Below, piece after piece: positions 9,272 through 17,268 of a stretch of DNA of 64,000 nucleotides (position 1 is the first letter of the stretch; every line of letters begins with the position of its first letter). The notes under the pieces are model-generated. The model saw nothing but the letters and a program-made list of their open reading frames with translations. It was not told the DNA's origin and searched no databases. The stretch spans positions 1-64,000 of the forward strand of contig CAXXKK010000016.1 of NCBI GenBank assembly GCA_963676845.2, read 5' to 3'. This DNA is from G963662675 sp963676845. GTDB taxonomy: Bacteria > Bacteroidota > Bacteroidia > Bacteroidales > Prolixibacteraceae. Position numbers and translations under genes: made by a program.

Positions 9272-9305
9272 ATCCGATTTTTCTCAGAAAAGATCGGATT
9301 TTTGT
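9272..9305 (+). terminator. Terminator after the Nif11-like gene
   Basis: ATCCGATTTTT at 9272-9282 and AAAAGATCGGAT at 9288-9299 form a stem closed by a short loop and followed by TTTTT. It lies 20 bases after the stop. The 170 bases that follow, up to the microprotein genes, show nothing I can support. Confidence 0.8.
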
Positions 9306-9477
9306 GTTTTTAGTAAGTAGAAAAAAACTAAAAGTGGAGATTTGCAGGTTTCTGTAAGCCTTGAAAAAAAGGGATTCCCGGGTCATGCAGATTTCTACTC
9401 GAACATTGGGGGCGTTGAATTTTATTCAATATTATATATTGAAGTTTAAAATGCCATCCCCTTGTAGTCTTTACTTT

Positions 9478-9561
9478 CTATTTTTGAAGCCTTTGGGCAA
9501 GAAGAAGAGATAGAATGATAGCAATAACTCCTAGTATTACACTAAAAACTATCCTTGCCAT
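9478..9561 (-). CDS. 27-residue membrane microprotein (candidate)
   Basis: The frame reads ATG at 9561 to TAG at 9478. It encodes a 27-residue peptide starting MARIVFSVILGVIAIIL and ending LLLAQRLQK. It is a single hydrophobic helix with one basic residue near the start and several at the end, the classic form of a bacterial single-pass microprotein. Its first codons overlap the end of the upstream 30-residue ORF by 13 bases, so translation could be coupled. No homolog is recognised. It could be a chance ORF, but its orderly stacking with two similar ORFs argues for reality. Confidence 0.4.
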   Translation of the reverse strand: MARIVFSVILGVIAIILSLLLAQRLQK

Positions 9562-9641
9562 TCATTTGGGTTTTTCTTTATTTTCAGTGTTAATGATAAG
9601 AGTCCGAATGTAAATAAGAGTGGAGCAAATATTTTCTTCAT
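9549..9641 (-). CDS. 30-residue hydrophobic microprotein (candidate)
   Basis: ATG at 9641 to TAG at 9549 encodes a 30-residue peptide that begins MKKIFAPLLFTFGLLSLTL and ends with a basic/polar tail (KIKKNPNEWQG). The N-terminal Lys-Lys plus one hydrophobic segment would insert it in the inner membrane or send it to secretion. It starts 10 bases after the stop of the 66-residue membrane ORF and overlaps the start of the 27-residue ORF. No family is recognised. Confidence 0.4.
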   Translation of the reverse strand: MKKIFAPLLFTFGLLSLTLKIKKNPNEWQG

Positions 9642-9651
9642 GGAATGTTTT

Positions 9652-9849
9652 TTAGTCTTTATTTCCGTTTGAATGATTCCTTTTTCGAATAAAGAATTGC
9701 AAGGTGAAATAGCATACAAGTGAAACGAAGTATATTCCCATTACAATATAGTACGTTTTTGATTCAGGATCTTTGTCATAGAAATATATTAATACTATAG
9801 CGATAAGGACTATTATAATCTGAGATGCTCTCTTTAAAGTGATTTTCAT
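9652..9849 (-). CDS. Small two-helix membrane protein
   Basis: I start this protein at the ATG at 9849 (MKITLKRASQIIIVLIAI; 65 residues), rather than at an ATG seven codons upstream, because the later start gives the usual Lys/Arg-rich N-terminus ahead of a membrane helix. A short DKDPESK loop follows, then a second helix (YYIVMGIYFVSLVCYFTLQF), then a basic tail with RKRNHSNGNKD. No family is recognised. It is the first of three stacked tiny membrane ORFs on the minus strand. Confidence 0.55.
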   Translation of the reverse strand: MKITLKRASQIIIVLIAIVLIYFYDKDPESKTYYIVMGIYFVSLVCYFTLQFFIRKRNHSNGNKD

Positions 9850-9872
9850 TTTAAAATGAGTTGTGATCATTA

Positions 9873-9925
9873 AAAATAAAGAAAGCGTTTAAGTTTAACA
9901 ATAAACCGAAACGCTTTCTTTTATG
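9873..9925 (-). terminator. Terminator after pyrF
   Basis: GAAAGCGTTT (9881-9890) and AAACGCTTTC (9909-9918) form a perfect 10-bp stem about 25 bases past the pyrF stop. On the minus strand it is followed by a T-rich tract. Confidence 0.8.
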
Positions 9926-9942
9926 TGTATATATTCTAATTG

Positions 9943-10776
9943 CTAAAGTAAATCAGCCTCCAATAATAGCTCTTCCATATCAACCTGAACTTCCATGGCA
10001 GCTTTACGGGCTTCGTCTGCAAAATCTTTCTCATTGGATGCATAGATAATTGCACGAGATGAATTCACTAACAAACCACACTGTTCGTTCATTCCGTATT
10101 TGGCAACTTCCTGAAGGCTTCCTCCTTGTGCGCCAACTCCGGGAACCAATAGGAAATGATCGGGAGCAATCTCTCGGATTTCTTCCAGCTTTTCGGCTTT
10201 TGTTGCACCAACAACATACATCATTTGTTCTGAAGTTCCCCAGTTTTGAGATGTCTTCAACACAGACTCGAAAAGCATATCTCCGCTTTCTTCATCTTTT
10301 TTAAATTGAAAATCGAAAGCTCCTTTGTTTGATGTTAGTGCCAAAAGAATTACCCATTTATCTAGATAAGTCATGAATGGTTTTACTGAATCCTCACCCA
10401 TGTAAGGGGCAACAGTTACGGCATCAAAATCCATGTGATCGAAGAACGCACGTGCATATAAATTCGATGTATTGCCAATATCACCACGTTTTGCATCGGC
10501 AATAATGAACTGTTCCGGATATTTCTCACGGATGTAATTCACTGTTTTTTCAAGGCTTGTCCAGCCTGCAACTCCCAGACTTTCGTAAAAAGCCAGGTTG
10601 GGTTTATAGGCAACACATAAGTCTTGAGTTGCATCTATAATTTCTTTGTTGAATGCAAATATCGGATCAGAAGTTTCTTTTAGGTGAGCAGGGATTTTTA
10701 AGATGTCAGAATCAAGTCCCACACATAAAAAGCTTCTCTTTTGTTTAATCTGATTGAATAGTTGTTCTTTGTTCAT
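9943..10776 (-). CDS. pyrF: Orotidine 5'-phosphate decarboxylase (type 2)
   Basis: PyrF converts OMP to UMP, the last step of de novo pyrimidine synthesis. The 277-residue protein begins MNKEQLFNQIKQKRSFLCVG and has the longer type 2 form (family about 270). The active-site block DAKRGDIGNTS supplies the catalytic D94-K96-D99 set. LVPGVGAQGG near the C-terminus is the phosphate-binding loop. It lies 60 bases downstream of prfA on the same strand, with a perfect hairpin between them. Confidence 0.95.
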   Translation of the reverse strand: MNKEQLFNQIKQKRSFLCVGLDSDILKIPAHLKETSDPIFAFNKEIIDATQDLCVAYKPNLAFYESLGVAGWTSLEKTVNYIREKYPEQFIIADAKRGDIGNTSNLYARAFFDHMDFDAVTVAPYMGEDSVKPFMTYLDKWVILLALTSNKGAFDFQFKKDEESGDMLFESVLKTSQNWGTSEQMMYVVGATKAEKLEEIREIAPDHFLLVPGVGAQGGSLQEVAKYGMNEQCGLLVNSSRAIIYASNEKDFADEARKAAMEVQVDMEELLLEADLL

Positions 10777-10789
10777 GCTTGTATTTTTT

Positions 10790-10822
10790 AGTGATCGGAT
10801 GACTCAAAGTCATCCGATCACT
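10790..10822 (-). terminator. Perfect 15-bp hairpin between prfA and pyrF
   Basis: AGTGATCGGATGACT (10790-10804), a 3-base CAA spacer and AGTCATCCGATCACT (10808-10822) form a perfect stem just after the prfA stop. No T run follows on the minus strand (the next bases are A-rich), so this is either a weak terminator or an RNA-stabilising 3' hairpin. Confidence 0.55.
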
Positions 10823-10836
10823 TTAGAAGTTATAAA

Positions 10837-11922
10837 TTAAATATCAGCTTCTTTCAGTTTTTCAGCGTTTTCTTCTATTTGAAGTTTCTCAATAATTTCA
10901 TCGATATCACCACCAATGATTGCCTGCAAATTATAAAGTGTCAGGTTTATGCGGTGATCGGTTACACGACCCTGAGGCCAGTTGTACGTGCGAATCTTAG
11001 CTGAACGGTCTCCAGTTGATACCATCGTTTTACGTTTCGATGAAATCTCATCAATATATTTCTGGTACTCCATATTATAGATCCGGGTTCGTAATTCGGT
11101 CATTGCCTTAGCCAGGTTTTTAAGCTGTGATTTCTCATCCTGGCAGGTAACTACAATTCCTGTAGGAATATGCGTTAAGCGGATCGCTGAGTAAGTTGTG
11201 TTTACCGACTGTCCTCCAGGACCAGAAGAACAGTATGTATCTTTGCGGATGTCGCTTTCTTTTAATTCTACGTCGAATTCTTCTGCCTCAGGAAGCACAG
11301 CCACCGACGCGGCAGAAGTATGTACACGTCCCTGAGTTTCGGTTTGAGGGACACGCTGGACACGGTGTACACCCGATTCGTATTTTAGGATTCCGTAAAC
11401 CCCTTGTCCAGAAACTTTGGCGACAATTTCTTTGTAACCTCCAGAAGTCCCTTCGCTAATGTTAGTGACTTCCATTTTCCATCCATGTTTTTCGCAAAAC
11501 TTGGTGTACATACGGAAAAGATCACCGGCAAAAATACTGGCTTCGTCACCACCTGTTCCTGCACGGATTTCCAGAATTGCATTTTTACCATCTTCAGGAT
11601 CAGCAGGAACAAGAAGAAGCTTAATCTCTTTTTCTTTTTCAGGAAGTTGAGATTCGCTTTCTTCTATTTCTTCTTTAGCCATTTCCCTGATTTCGGGATC
11701 GCTTTCTTCTGCTAACATTTCTTTCCCTGAATTAATATTGTCAATCAGGTTTTTATATTCTTTAAAAGCTTTTACCAAATCATCCAGTCTGCGGTACTCC
11801 TGATTTAGTTTCACATATCGTTTCATGTCAGCAATGACCTCTGGGTCGGTAATTTGCTGACCAACTTCGTCAAATCGGTATTGGATTGCTTCGTATTTTG
11901 CTAAGAGTGAATTATCTGCCAT
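10837..11922 (-). CDS. prfA: Peptide chain release factor 1
   Basis: RF1 reads UAG and UAA in the ribosomal A site and releases the finished chain. The 361-residue product has the family's usual length. It carries the catalytic loop GPGGQSVNTT and, upstream, the PQTETQGRVHTSAASVAVLPE region that places this protein in the RF1 class. There is an N-terminal helical domain and the C-terminal signature block around YNWPQGRVTDHR. purM lies upstream behind a terminator, so prfA probably has its own promoter in the 93-base gap. Confidence 0.97.
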   Translation of the reverse strand: MADNSLLAKYEAIQYRFDEVGQQITDPEVIADMKRYVKLNQEYRRLDDLVKAFKEYKNLIDNINSGKEMLAEESDPEIREMAKEEIEESESQLPEKEKEIKLLLVPADPEDGKNAILEIRAGTGGDEASIFAGDLFRMYTKFCEKHGWKMEVTNISEGTSGGYKEIVAKVSGQGVYGILKYESGVHRVQRVPQTETQGRVHTSAASVAVLPEAEEFDVELKESDIRKDTYCSSGPGGQSVNTTYSAIRLTHIPTGIVVTCQDEKSQLKNLAKAMTELRTRIYNMEYQKYIDEISSKRKTMVSTGDRSAKIRTYNWPQGRVTDHRINLTLYNLQAIIGGDIDEIIEKLQIEENAEKLKEADI

Positions 11923-11951
11923 ATCTTAATTTCAATTTTCAAATTCCAAAA

Positions 11952-12001
11952 CAAAAAAATAGTTCATGTGTGTTCACTGTTTGTGAGTGATCACATGAAC
12001 T
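11952..12001 (-). terminator. Terminator between purM and prfA
   Basis: AGTTCATGTG (11961-11970) and CACATGAACT (11992-12001) form a perfect outer stem, with inner pairing between TTCAC and GTGAG. On the minus strand the hairpin is followed by ATTTTTTTG. It ends purM transcription before prfA. Confidence 0.8.
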
Positions 12002-12015
12002 CTATATCAGCGGAG

Positions 12016-13182
12016 CTAATATTCGAAAGTTCCGTATTCTGATTCAATGGTAAGTTTCTTGCCGTCAAAAGCGTCAACCTTACCAATAATCTGTGCGTCG
12101 ATATTAAATGATTTTGATATTTCAATGATTGAATCAGCTAGTTCTGGTTTCAGGTAAACTTCCATGCGGTGTCCCATGTTGAAAACCTTGTACATTTCCT
12201 GCCAATCAGTTTTTGATTCTTCCTGTATCATCTTAAATAGAGGTGGAATAGGGAACATGTTGTTTTTGATTACATGAACGTCATCCACAAAGTGTAAAAC
12301 TTTGGTTTGTGCCCCACCGGAACAGTGAATCATTCCATGTATATCTTTTCTATGTTGATCCAGAATTTTCTTAATAACCGGAGCATAAGTCCGTGTAGGA
12401 GAAAGAACAAGTTTCCCTGCATCTAAGCCAAGCTCCTCAATTTTATCGGTTAGTTTTTTACTGCCTGAATAAACCAGCTCTGTCGGAACTTCAGGATCAA
12501 AACTTTCAGGATAGTTTTTCGCCAGATAATTATCAAAAACATCGTGGCGTGCCGAAGTAAGTCCATTACTTCCCATGCCTCCGTTATACTCTTTTTCGTA
12601 TGTTGCTTGTCCAAATGAAGCTAAGCCAACAATGACATCGCCAGCCTGAATGTTGTCAGCAGAAATAACATCTTCACGTTTCATGCGACAAGTTACAGTT
12701 GAATCAACAATGATCGTTCTGACAAGATCTCCCACATCGGCAGTTTCACCACCAGTAGGATAAACACCAACTCCCATTTCCTGCAGCTCATGACAAAGTT
12801 CATCGGTTCCGTTAATAATGGCTGCAATTACTTCTCCGGGGATTTTGTTTTTGTTACGTCCAATGGTTGATGAAAGTAGAATATTATCAGTAGCTCCTAC
12901 GCAAAGCAAATCATCAATATTCATGATGAGGGCATCCTGGGAAATACCTTTCCAAACAGAAAGGTCTCCGGTTTCTTTCCAGTACATATAAGCCAGTGAT
13001 GATTTTGTTCCGGCTCCATCTGCATGCATGATATTGCACCATTCGGGATCACCTCCAAGTATGTCCGGAATTATTTTACAGAATGCTTTGGGAAACAATC
13101 CTTTGTCAATGTTTTTTATCGCGTTATGCACATCTTCTTTTGATGCTGAAACGCCTCGTGCCATGTACCTGCTGTCGCTCAT
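12016..13182 (-). CDS. purM: Phosphoribosylformylglycinamidine cyclo-ligase (AIR synthase)
   Basis: PurM closes the imidazole ring of AIR with ATP in purine synthesis. The 388-residue protein starts MSDSRYMARGVSASKEDV and is a PurM-type (AIRS N and C domain) protein. Visible motifs are the N-terminal HADGAGTKSSLA, the metal-binding region MNIDDLLCVGA, and YPTGGETADVGDLVRT in the C-terminal half. It is somewhat longer than the usual E. coli-type PurM (about 345 residues), as in other Bacteroidota. A TAACTTTG -7 box lies 25 bases upstream of the start. Confidence 0.93.
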   Translation of the reverse strand: MSDSRYMARGVSASKEDVHNAIKNIDKGLFPKAFCKIIPDILGGDPEWCNIMHADGAGTKSSLAYMYWKETGDLSVWKGISQDALIMNIDDLLCVGATDNILLSSTIGRNKNKIPGEVIAAIINGTDELCHELQEMGVGVYPTGGETADVGDLVRTIIVDSTVTCRMKREDVISADNIQAGDVIVGLASFGQATYEKEYNGGMGSNGLTSARHDVFDNYLAKNYPESFDPEVPTELVYSGSKKLTDKIEELGLDAGKLVLSPTRTYAPVIKKILDQHRKDIHGMIHCSGGAQTKVLHFVDDVHVIKNNMFPIPPLFKMIQEESKTDWQEMYKVFNMGHRMEVYLKPELADSIIEISKSFNIDAQIIGKVDAFDGKKLTIESEYGTFEY

Positions 13183-13206
13183 ATAACTAATTCTGTTTTA
13201 GCGGCA

Positions 13207-13214
13207 CAAAGTTA
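13207..13214 (-). promoter_or_regulatory. -7 promoter box of purM
   Basis: On the minus strand the sequence reads TAACTTTG, a full match to TAnnTTTG, 25 bases before the purM ATG. No clear TTTG is found at the -33 spacing. Confidence 0.45.
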
Positions 13215-13231
13215 ATATTTTTAAGGGATTT

Positions 13232-14395
13232 TTAGCTTGTAGGATTTGTCTTAATTCTTTTCATGTATTCTCCGGGAGGAATGTCCATCTCTTTTTTAAA
13301 TGTGCGGTTTAAAGAGCTTACTGACCCAAATCCTGAATTTTCGGCGATGTAAGCCTGAGATAAATCATCACCTTTATTTTCCCGGATTAACTTTTTAGCG
13401 TGTTCCAGGCGATAGCGATTGATGAGATCGTTAAAACTTACATTGTATTCGATATTGATTAAGCGGGAAAGATAAGTTCTGTTTGTGCCTAATTTCTTGC
13501 AAATATCGGATACTCTAAGTTCTGAATTTAGATATAGCTTTTCGCTGGTAATGATGGTTTCCAGTTCTGTCATTAATTCTTTGGGAAAATTGTTTTCACT
13601 TAAAGACGATTGAACATTATCTTCAGCGTCTTCCGTGAATTTTTGCACGGTATAGTCTTGTTTATTGCCTTGTATTCCGACAAAGAAAAATAAGGATGAA
13701 ACTATAACTGAAGGAATTATCAGCAGGATTTCCTTTTCAAGGAAAATACCTCTCCCTATTAAATTTAAAATAAAACCACCGGCTCCTGCAGCTAAAAATG
13801 TAATTGAAAGCTTTTTAACCCATGCCAGTTTCCTTCCTTCCAGATTTGAGTAGAAATTGGCTATGTTTTGATTGTGCTTTTGTGCTAGTCTATATCCTGT
13901 GATGGAATAAGAGATAACTTGAATAGCAAAAATAGCACGACTGAAATAAAATAATAAAGACATCAATGAGATGTTTATTGAATTAACGGGAGCCCAACTG
14001 TTTTTTATAAGCACGTATTCATAATAGAGGAGTCTTTCTTCCGGTTTTGATGATAGGGCAACAATTAATAAAAAGGTAGAAAGTACTATTGCAGGGATAA
14101 AGTGATAGAGGTATGAACGTTTAAGGGAATCATCTGTTGTGAGTAACCGAACGTATATGTAATATATGGGAGCAAGCGAAAGGCTTGTAAACATATAAGA
14201 GCTATCTAGTTTAAGATATGTTGTTTCGTATCCCAGGAAATATGCTGCGTGTGTTAGGTATAGAAACGAAGAATTCAACATGAAAAATCCTAACCAATAT
14301 CTTGCCTTATTATTGGAAAATTTGTTTGTTAAAAAAACAATTGCCCAAAAAAAAGTGGCATAAGTCGGTGTTAGTACAATTAATGAGTGTAACAT
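13232..14395 (-). CDS. Membrane-anchored AraC-family transcriptional regulator
   Basis: The 387-residue protein has an N-terminal half with about seven hydrophobic segments (residues about 5-245) and a C-terminal AraC-type double helix-turn-helix (about 285-385). The latter shows VSDICKKLGTNRTYLSRLIN and SQAYIAENSGFGSVSSLNRTFKK, and ends PPGEYMKRIK. This 7TM-AraC arrangement is common in Bacteroidota and suggests direct sensing of a membrane or periplasmic signal. The target genes are not obvious; the divergent AIM24 gene lies 264 bases away. That gap holds no gene I can support. Confidence 0.85.
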   Translation of the reverse strand: MLHSLIVLTPTYATFFWAIVFLTNKFSNNKARYWLGFFMLNSSFLYLTHAAYFLGYETTYLKLDSSYMFTSLSLAPIYYIYVRLLTTDDSLKRSYLYHFIPAIVLSTFLLIVALSSKPEERLLYYEYVLIKNSWAPVNSINISLMSLLFYFSRAIFAIQVISYSITGYRLAQKHNQNIANFYSNLEGRKLAWVKKLSITFLAAGAGGFILNLIGRGIFLEKEILLIIPSVIVSSLFFFVGIQGNKQDYTVQKFTEDAEDNVQSSLSENNFPKELMTELETIITSEKLYLNSELRVSDICKKLGTNRTYLSRLINIEYNVSFNDLINRYRLEHAKKLIRENKGDDLSQAYIAENSGFGSVSSLNRTFKKEMDIPPGEYMKRIKTNPTS

Positions 14396-14659
14396 TATTG
14401 TAGGATGAAGTTTCTTGTATGAACAAATGTACTAATTGGAATGTATATACAAGCCTATATGCTATTGTATTTGTTTAATTACTTCAAGAAAATTGCACAA
14501 ATCAATTATTGCCAATTGGAAATAAGTCCCTGTATTTTATAAAAAGAACGAAGTCCCATAAGTCAGCTTACCTATCTAAATCAATAATTTGTCGAAAAAA
14601 TATACATGCTTGGGTGGCATATTGTAACTTTAAGCTCAGAAATTTAAAACTACATTGAA

Positions 14660-15427
14660 ATGCAATCACACGAAATTGATTATAAAATTATAGGCCACGA
14701 CGTACAGATGGTAGAAGTGGAGCTTGATCCGGGTGAAACAGTAATTGCAGAAGCAGGAACAATGCTTTATATGGAAGATGGAATAAGCTTTGATGCAAAA
14801 CTTGGTGATGGATCTAATCCTCGTGCGGGATTTTTTGATAAGTTATTGTCTGCAGGATCACGAATAATTACAGGAGAATCGCTTTTCCTTACTCATTTTT
14901 CAAACCAGGGTTGGGGTAAAAAACATGTTGCTTTTTCTGCTCCTTATCCGGGAACAATTATTCCACTAACTTTAGCTTCAATGGGTGGTCGTATCATTGT
15001 TCAGAAAGATGCTTTCTTATGCGCGGCAATGGGCACAAAAATTTCAATTACTTTCAATAAACGATTGGGAGCAGGATTCTTTGGTGGCGAAGGATTTATT
15101 ATGCAGGAACTAAGAGGTGATGGCAATGCCTTTATTCATGCTGGAGGAACAGTAATTGAACGACAATTAAATAATGAAGTTCTACGTGTTGATACCGGCT
15201 GTATTGTAGCTTACGAACCTGGAATTGATTTCAGTGTAGAGCAGGCGGGAGGTTTGCGTTCTATGGTGTTTGGTGGCGAAGGACTGTTCCTTGCAACATT
15301 AAGGGGAACAGGAAAGGTGTGGTTGCAGTCGATGCCAATTCGTAAATTAATTGCAGAATTATCTCCTCGCGGAGGGAATCAACGTAAAGAGGCAGGTGGG
15401 CTATTAAACCAGTTTTTACAAGATTAG
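14660..15427 (+). CDS. AIM24 / TIGR00266 family protein
   Basis: The 255-residue protein begins MQSHEIDYKIIGHDVQMVEVEL. The AIM24 signature is seen as ELDPGETVIAEAGTMLYM, then GESLFLTHF, PYPGTIIPLTL, FFGGEGFIMQEL and a second FGGEGLFLATLRG. The fold is a set of beta-prism repeats. Bacterial members have no settled function; the yeast relative acts in mitochondrial membrane organisation. There is no signal peptide. The gene appears to be monocistronic, with a strong bidirectional terminator after it. Confidence 0.85.
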   Translation: MQSHEIDYKIIGHDVQMVEVELDPGETVIAEAGTMLYMEDGISFDAKLGDGSNPRAGFFDKLLSAGSRIITGESLFLTHFSNQGWGKKHVAFSAPYPGTIIPLTLASMGGRIIVQKDAFLCAAMGTKISITFNKRLGAGFFGGEGFIMQELRGDGNAFIHAGGTVIERQLNNEVLRVDTGCIVAYEPGIDFSVEQAGGLRSMVFGGEGLFLATLRGTGKVWLQSMPIRKLIAELSPRGGNQRKEAGGLLNQFLQD

Positions 15428-15454
15428 TAATCTTACTTTATATACCTACTTTCA

Positions 15455-15488
15455 CAAAAAAGCCCGGCTATTTTAAATAGCCGGGCTT
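15455..15488 (+). terminator. Bidirectional terminator, AIM24 gene and SulP gene
   Basis: AAAAAAGCCCGGCTATTT and AAATAGCCGGGCTTT form a long stem (about 15 bp) with A and T tails on either side. It serves the converging AIM24 and SulP genes. Confidence 0.85.
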
Positions 15489-15507
15489 TAAACCAATACC
15501 TGATCTG

Positions 15508-17097
15508 CTAAGGGATTTCTCCCATTAATCGTTTGTAGTTGTCAATAGCTACGAAGTAGTTTGGATCTTCTACTATATTTACAACGCAAATCTTTTCAGC
15601 TTTACGAACTAATTTTATGCAGTCTTTACTTAAATGTCTAAGGTGAATCGTTTTTCCTTCTTTTTGATAACGTTCGGCTAATTTATTGATCGCCTCTATG
15701 GCTGATTGATCCATGATGCGGGATTCCTTAAAATCAACAATTACCTCTTGAGGGTCATTGTGCACATCAAACTTTGAGTTGAAAAGTGTTGTCGATCCAA
15801 AGAACAAAGGTCCATATATTTGATAGTGTTTGATACCATGCTCATCTGTATGTTTTCTGGCTCGGATGCGGATGGCATTTTCCCAGGCAAAAACGAGTGC
15901 CGAAACAATAATTCCCGCAAAAACAGCAATGGCCAGGTCAAAAATCACAGTGAGTATGGTTACCATGATAATGACAAAAAGATCGGCAAAAGGAATCTTA
16001 TTCATGATGCGGAATGTATTCCATGCAAAAGTTCCGATAACCACCATAAACATTACTCCAACCAGTGCTGCTATAGGAATCATTTCAATATAAGTTGAAG
16101 CAAACAGAATAAATGCAAGCAGGAATAGTGCTGCAACAATCCCGGAAAGCCTGTTTCGTCCACCTGATTTGATGTTGATGATACTTTGTCCAATCATAGC
16201 ACAGCCGCCCATTCCTCCAAAAAATCCGTTAATCATATTTGCAGCTCCCTGGGCTACACATTCTTTGTTCCCACTTCCTCGGGTTTCGGTTAGTTCATCA
16301 ATCAGGTTCAATGTCATCAATGATTCAATGAGTCCGACTGCTGCAAGAATTAGAGCATAAGGAAATATGAATTTCAGTGTAGCAAAATTTAAGGGTATAA
16401 TTGGAACATCAAAAGTTGGAAGTCCGGCTTTGATGCCAGTTCCGCCACCAGCCTGAATAAAGCTTTTTACGGTTTCGGTTTCTATTCCACCAAAAATAAC
16501 AATGGCAGAAACGATAACAATTCCAACAAGTGCCGCAGGAATTGCTTTACTTATTTTTGGCAAAACAAACATGATTAACATTGTTAAGCCAACCAAACCA
16601 AGCATTGTGAAAAGTTGAGTTCCCTCAAGCCATTGTCCACCTGTTTTAAACATGTTTAATTGAGATAGAAAAATAACAATAGCCAGTCCGTTAACAAAAC
16701 CCATCATCACAGAATGAGGAACGAGACGGATAAATTTTCCCAGCTTTAGAAAGCCAACACTCATTTGAATTATCCCAACTAAAATTAGAGTGGCAAAGAG
16801 GTATTGTAATCCTGCTGCATCACCGCCTCCCATTGCTGATCCTTCTGCTATCAGGGAAACCATTACGACTGCAGTTGCTCCTGTTGCTCCGGATATCATT
16901 CCCGGGCGTCCTCCAAGAATAGATGTAACCAATCCCATCATAAATGCACCATATAACCCAATAACCGGAGAAACACCAGCAACAAAGGCAAATGCAACGG
17001 CTTCTGGCACGAGGGCAAGGGCAACAGTTATACCGGATAATACATCATCTTTTACAGATCCTTGTTTTTTGTCAATAAACTTGAAATTAAACTTCAT
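15508..17097 (-). CDS. SulP family anion transporter with STAS domain
   Basis: The 529-residue inner-membrane protein belongs to the SLC26/SulP family of sulfate, bicarbonate or other anion carriers. It starts MKFNFKFIDKKQGSVKDDVL and soon shows the family block GITVALALVPEAVAFAFVAG. About 10-14 membrane segments fill residues 20-420, including ETRGSGNKECVAQGAANM and MGGCAMIGQS. A cytoplasmic STAS domain (about 425-525) contains VDFKESRIMDQSAIEAI. The substrate cannot be told from sequence. Length is as expected for the shorter bacterial subgroup. A TAGTTTTG box lies 24 bases upstream. Confidence 0.9.
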   Translation of the reverse strand: MKFNFKFIDKKQGSVKDDVLSGITVALALVPEAVAFAFVAGVSPVIGLYGAFMMGLVTSILGGRPGMISGATGATAVVMVSLIAEGSAMGGGDAAGLQYLFATLILVGIIQMSVGFLKLGKFIRLVPHSVMMGFVNGLAIVIFLSQLNMFKTGGQWLEGTQLFTMLGLVGLTMLIMFVLPKISKAIPAALVGIVIVSAIVIFGGIETETVKSFIQAGGGTGIKAGLPTFDVPIIPLNFATLKFIFPYALILAAVGLIESLMTLNLIDELTETRGSGNKECVAQGAANMINGFFGGMGGCAMIGQSIINIKSGGRNRLSGIVAALFLLAFILFASTYIEMIPIAALVGVMFMVVIGTFAWNTFRIMNKIPFADLFVIIMVTILTVIFDLAIAVFAGIIVSALVFAWENAIRIRARKHTDEHGIKHYQIYGPLFFGSTTLFNSKFDVHNDPQEVIVDFKESRIMDQSAIEAINKLAERYQKEGKTIHLRHLSKDCIKLVRKAEKICVVNIVEDPNYFVAIDNYKRLMGEIP

Positions 17098-17120
17098 CTT
17101 GCACTTTTTGATTCAGCGCG

Positions 17121-17128
17121 CAAAACTA
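17121..17128 (-). promoter_or_regulatory. -7 promoter box of the SulP gene
   Basis: The minus strand reads TAGTTTTG, a full match to TAnnTTTG, 24 bases before the ATG. No convincing -33 element is seen at the standard spacing. Confidence 0.4.
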
Positions 17129-17214
17129 GGCATTAAGATGAGAAATATGCTGTGCAGCATGTTTTGCTTTGGCGTATTAATAAAGCCTTAACGTTGTGTA
17201 AGTGAAAGAGAGAA

Positions 17215-17262
17215 GAATAAAAAAGCCTTCGACAGATTTTTGTCGAAGGCTTTTTTATTTGA
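17215..17262 (-). terminator. Terminator after der
   Basis: GCCTTCGACA (17225-17234) and TGTCGAAGGC (17241-17250) form a perfect stem with A and T tails on both sides, just past the der stop. Confidence 0.85.
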
Positions 17263-17268
17263 GGTTTA

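Noticed and set aside
15741..16360. Several ORFs of 60-90 codons opposite and inside the SulP gene
   Set aside because: They are shadows of the long transporter frame, with no independent signal.
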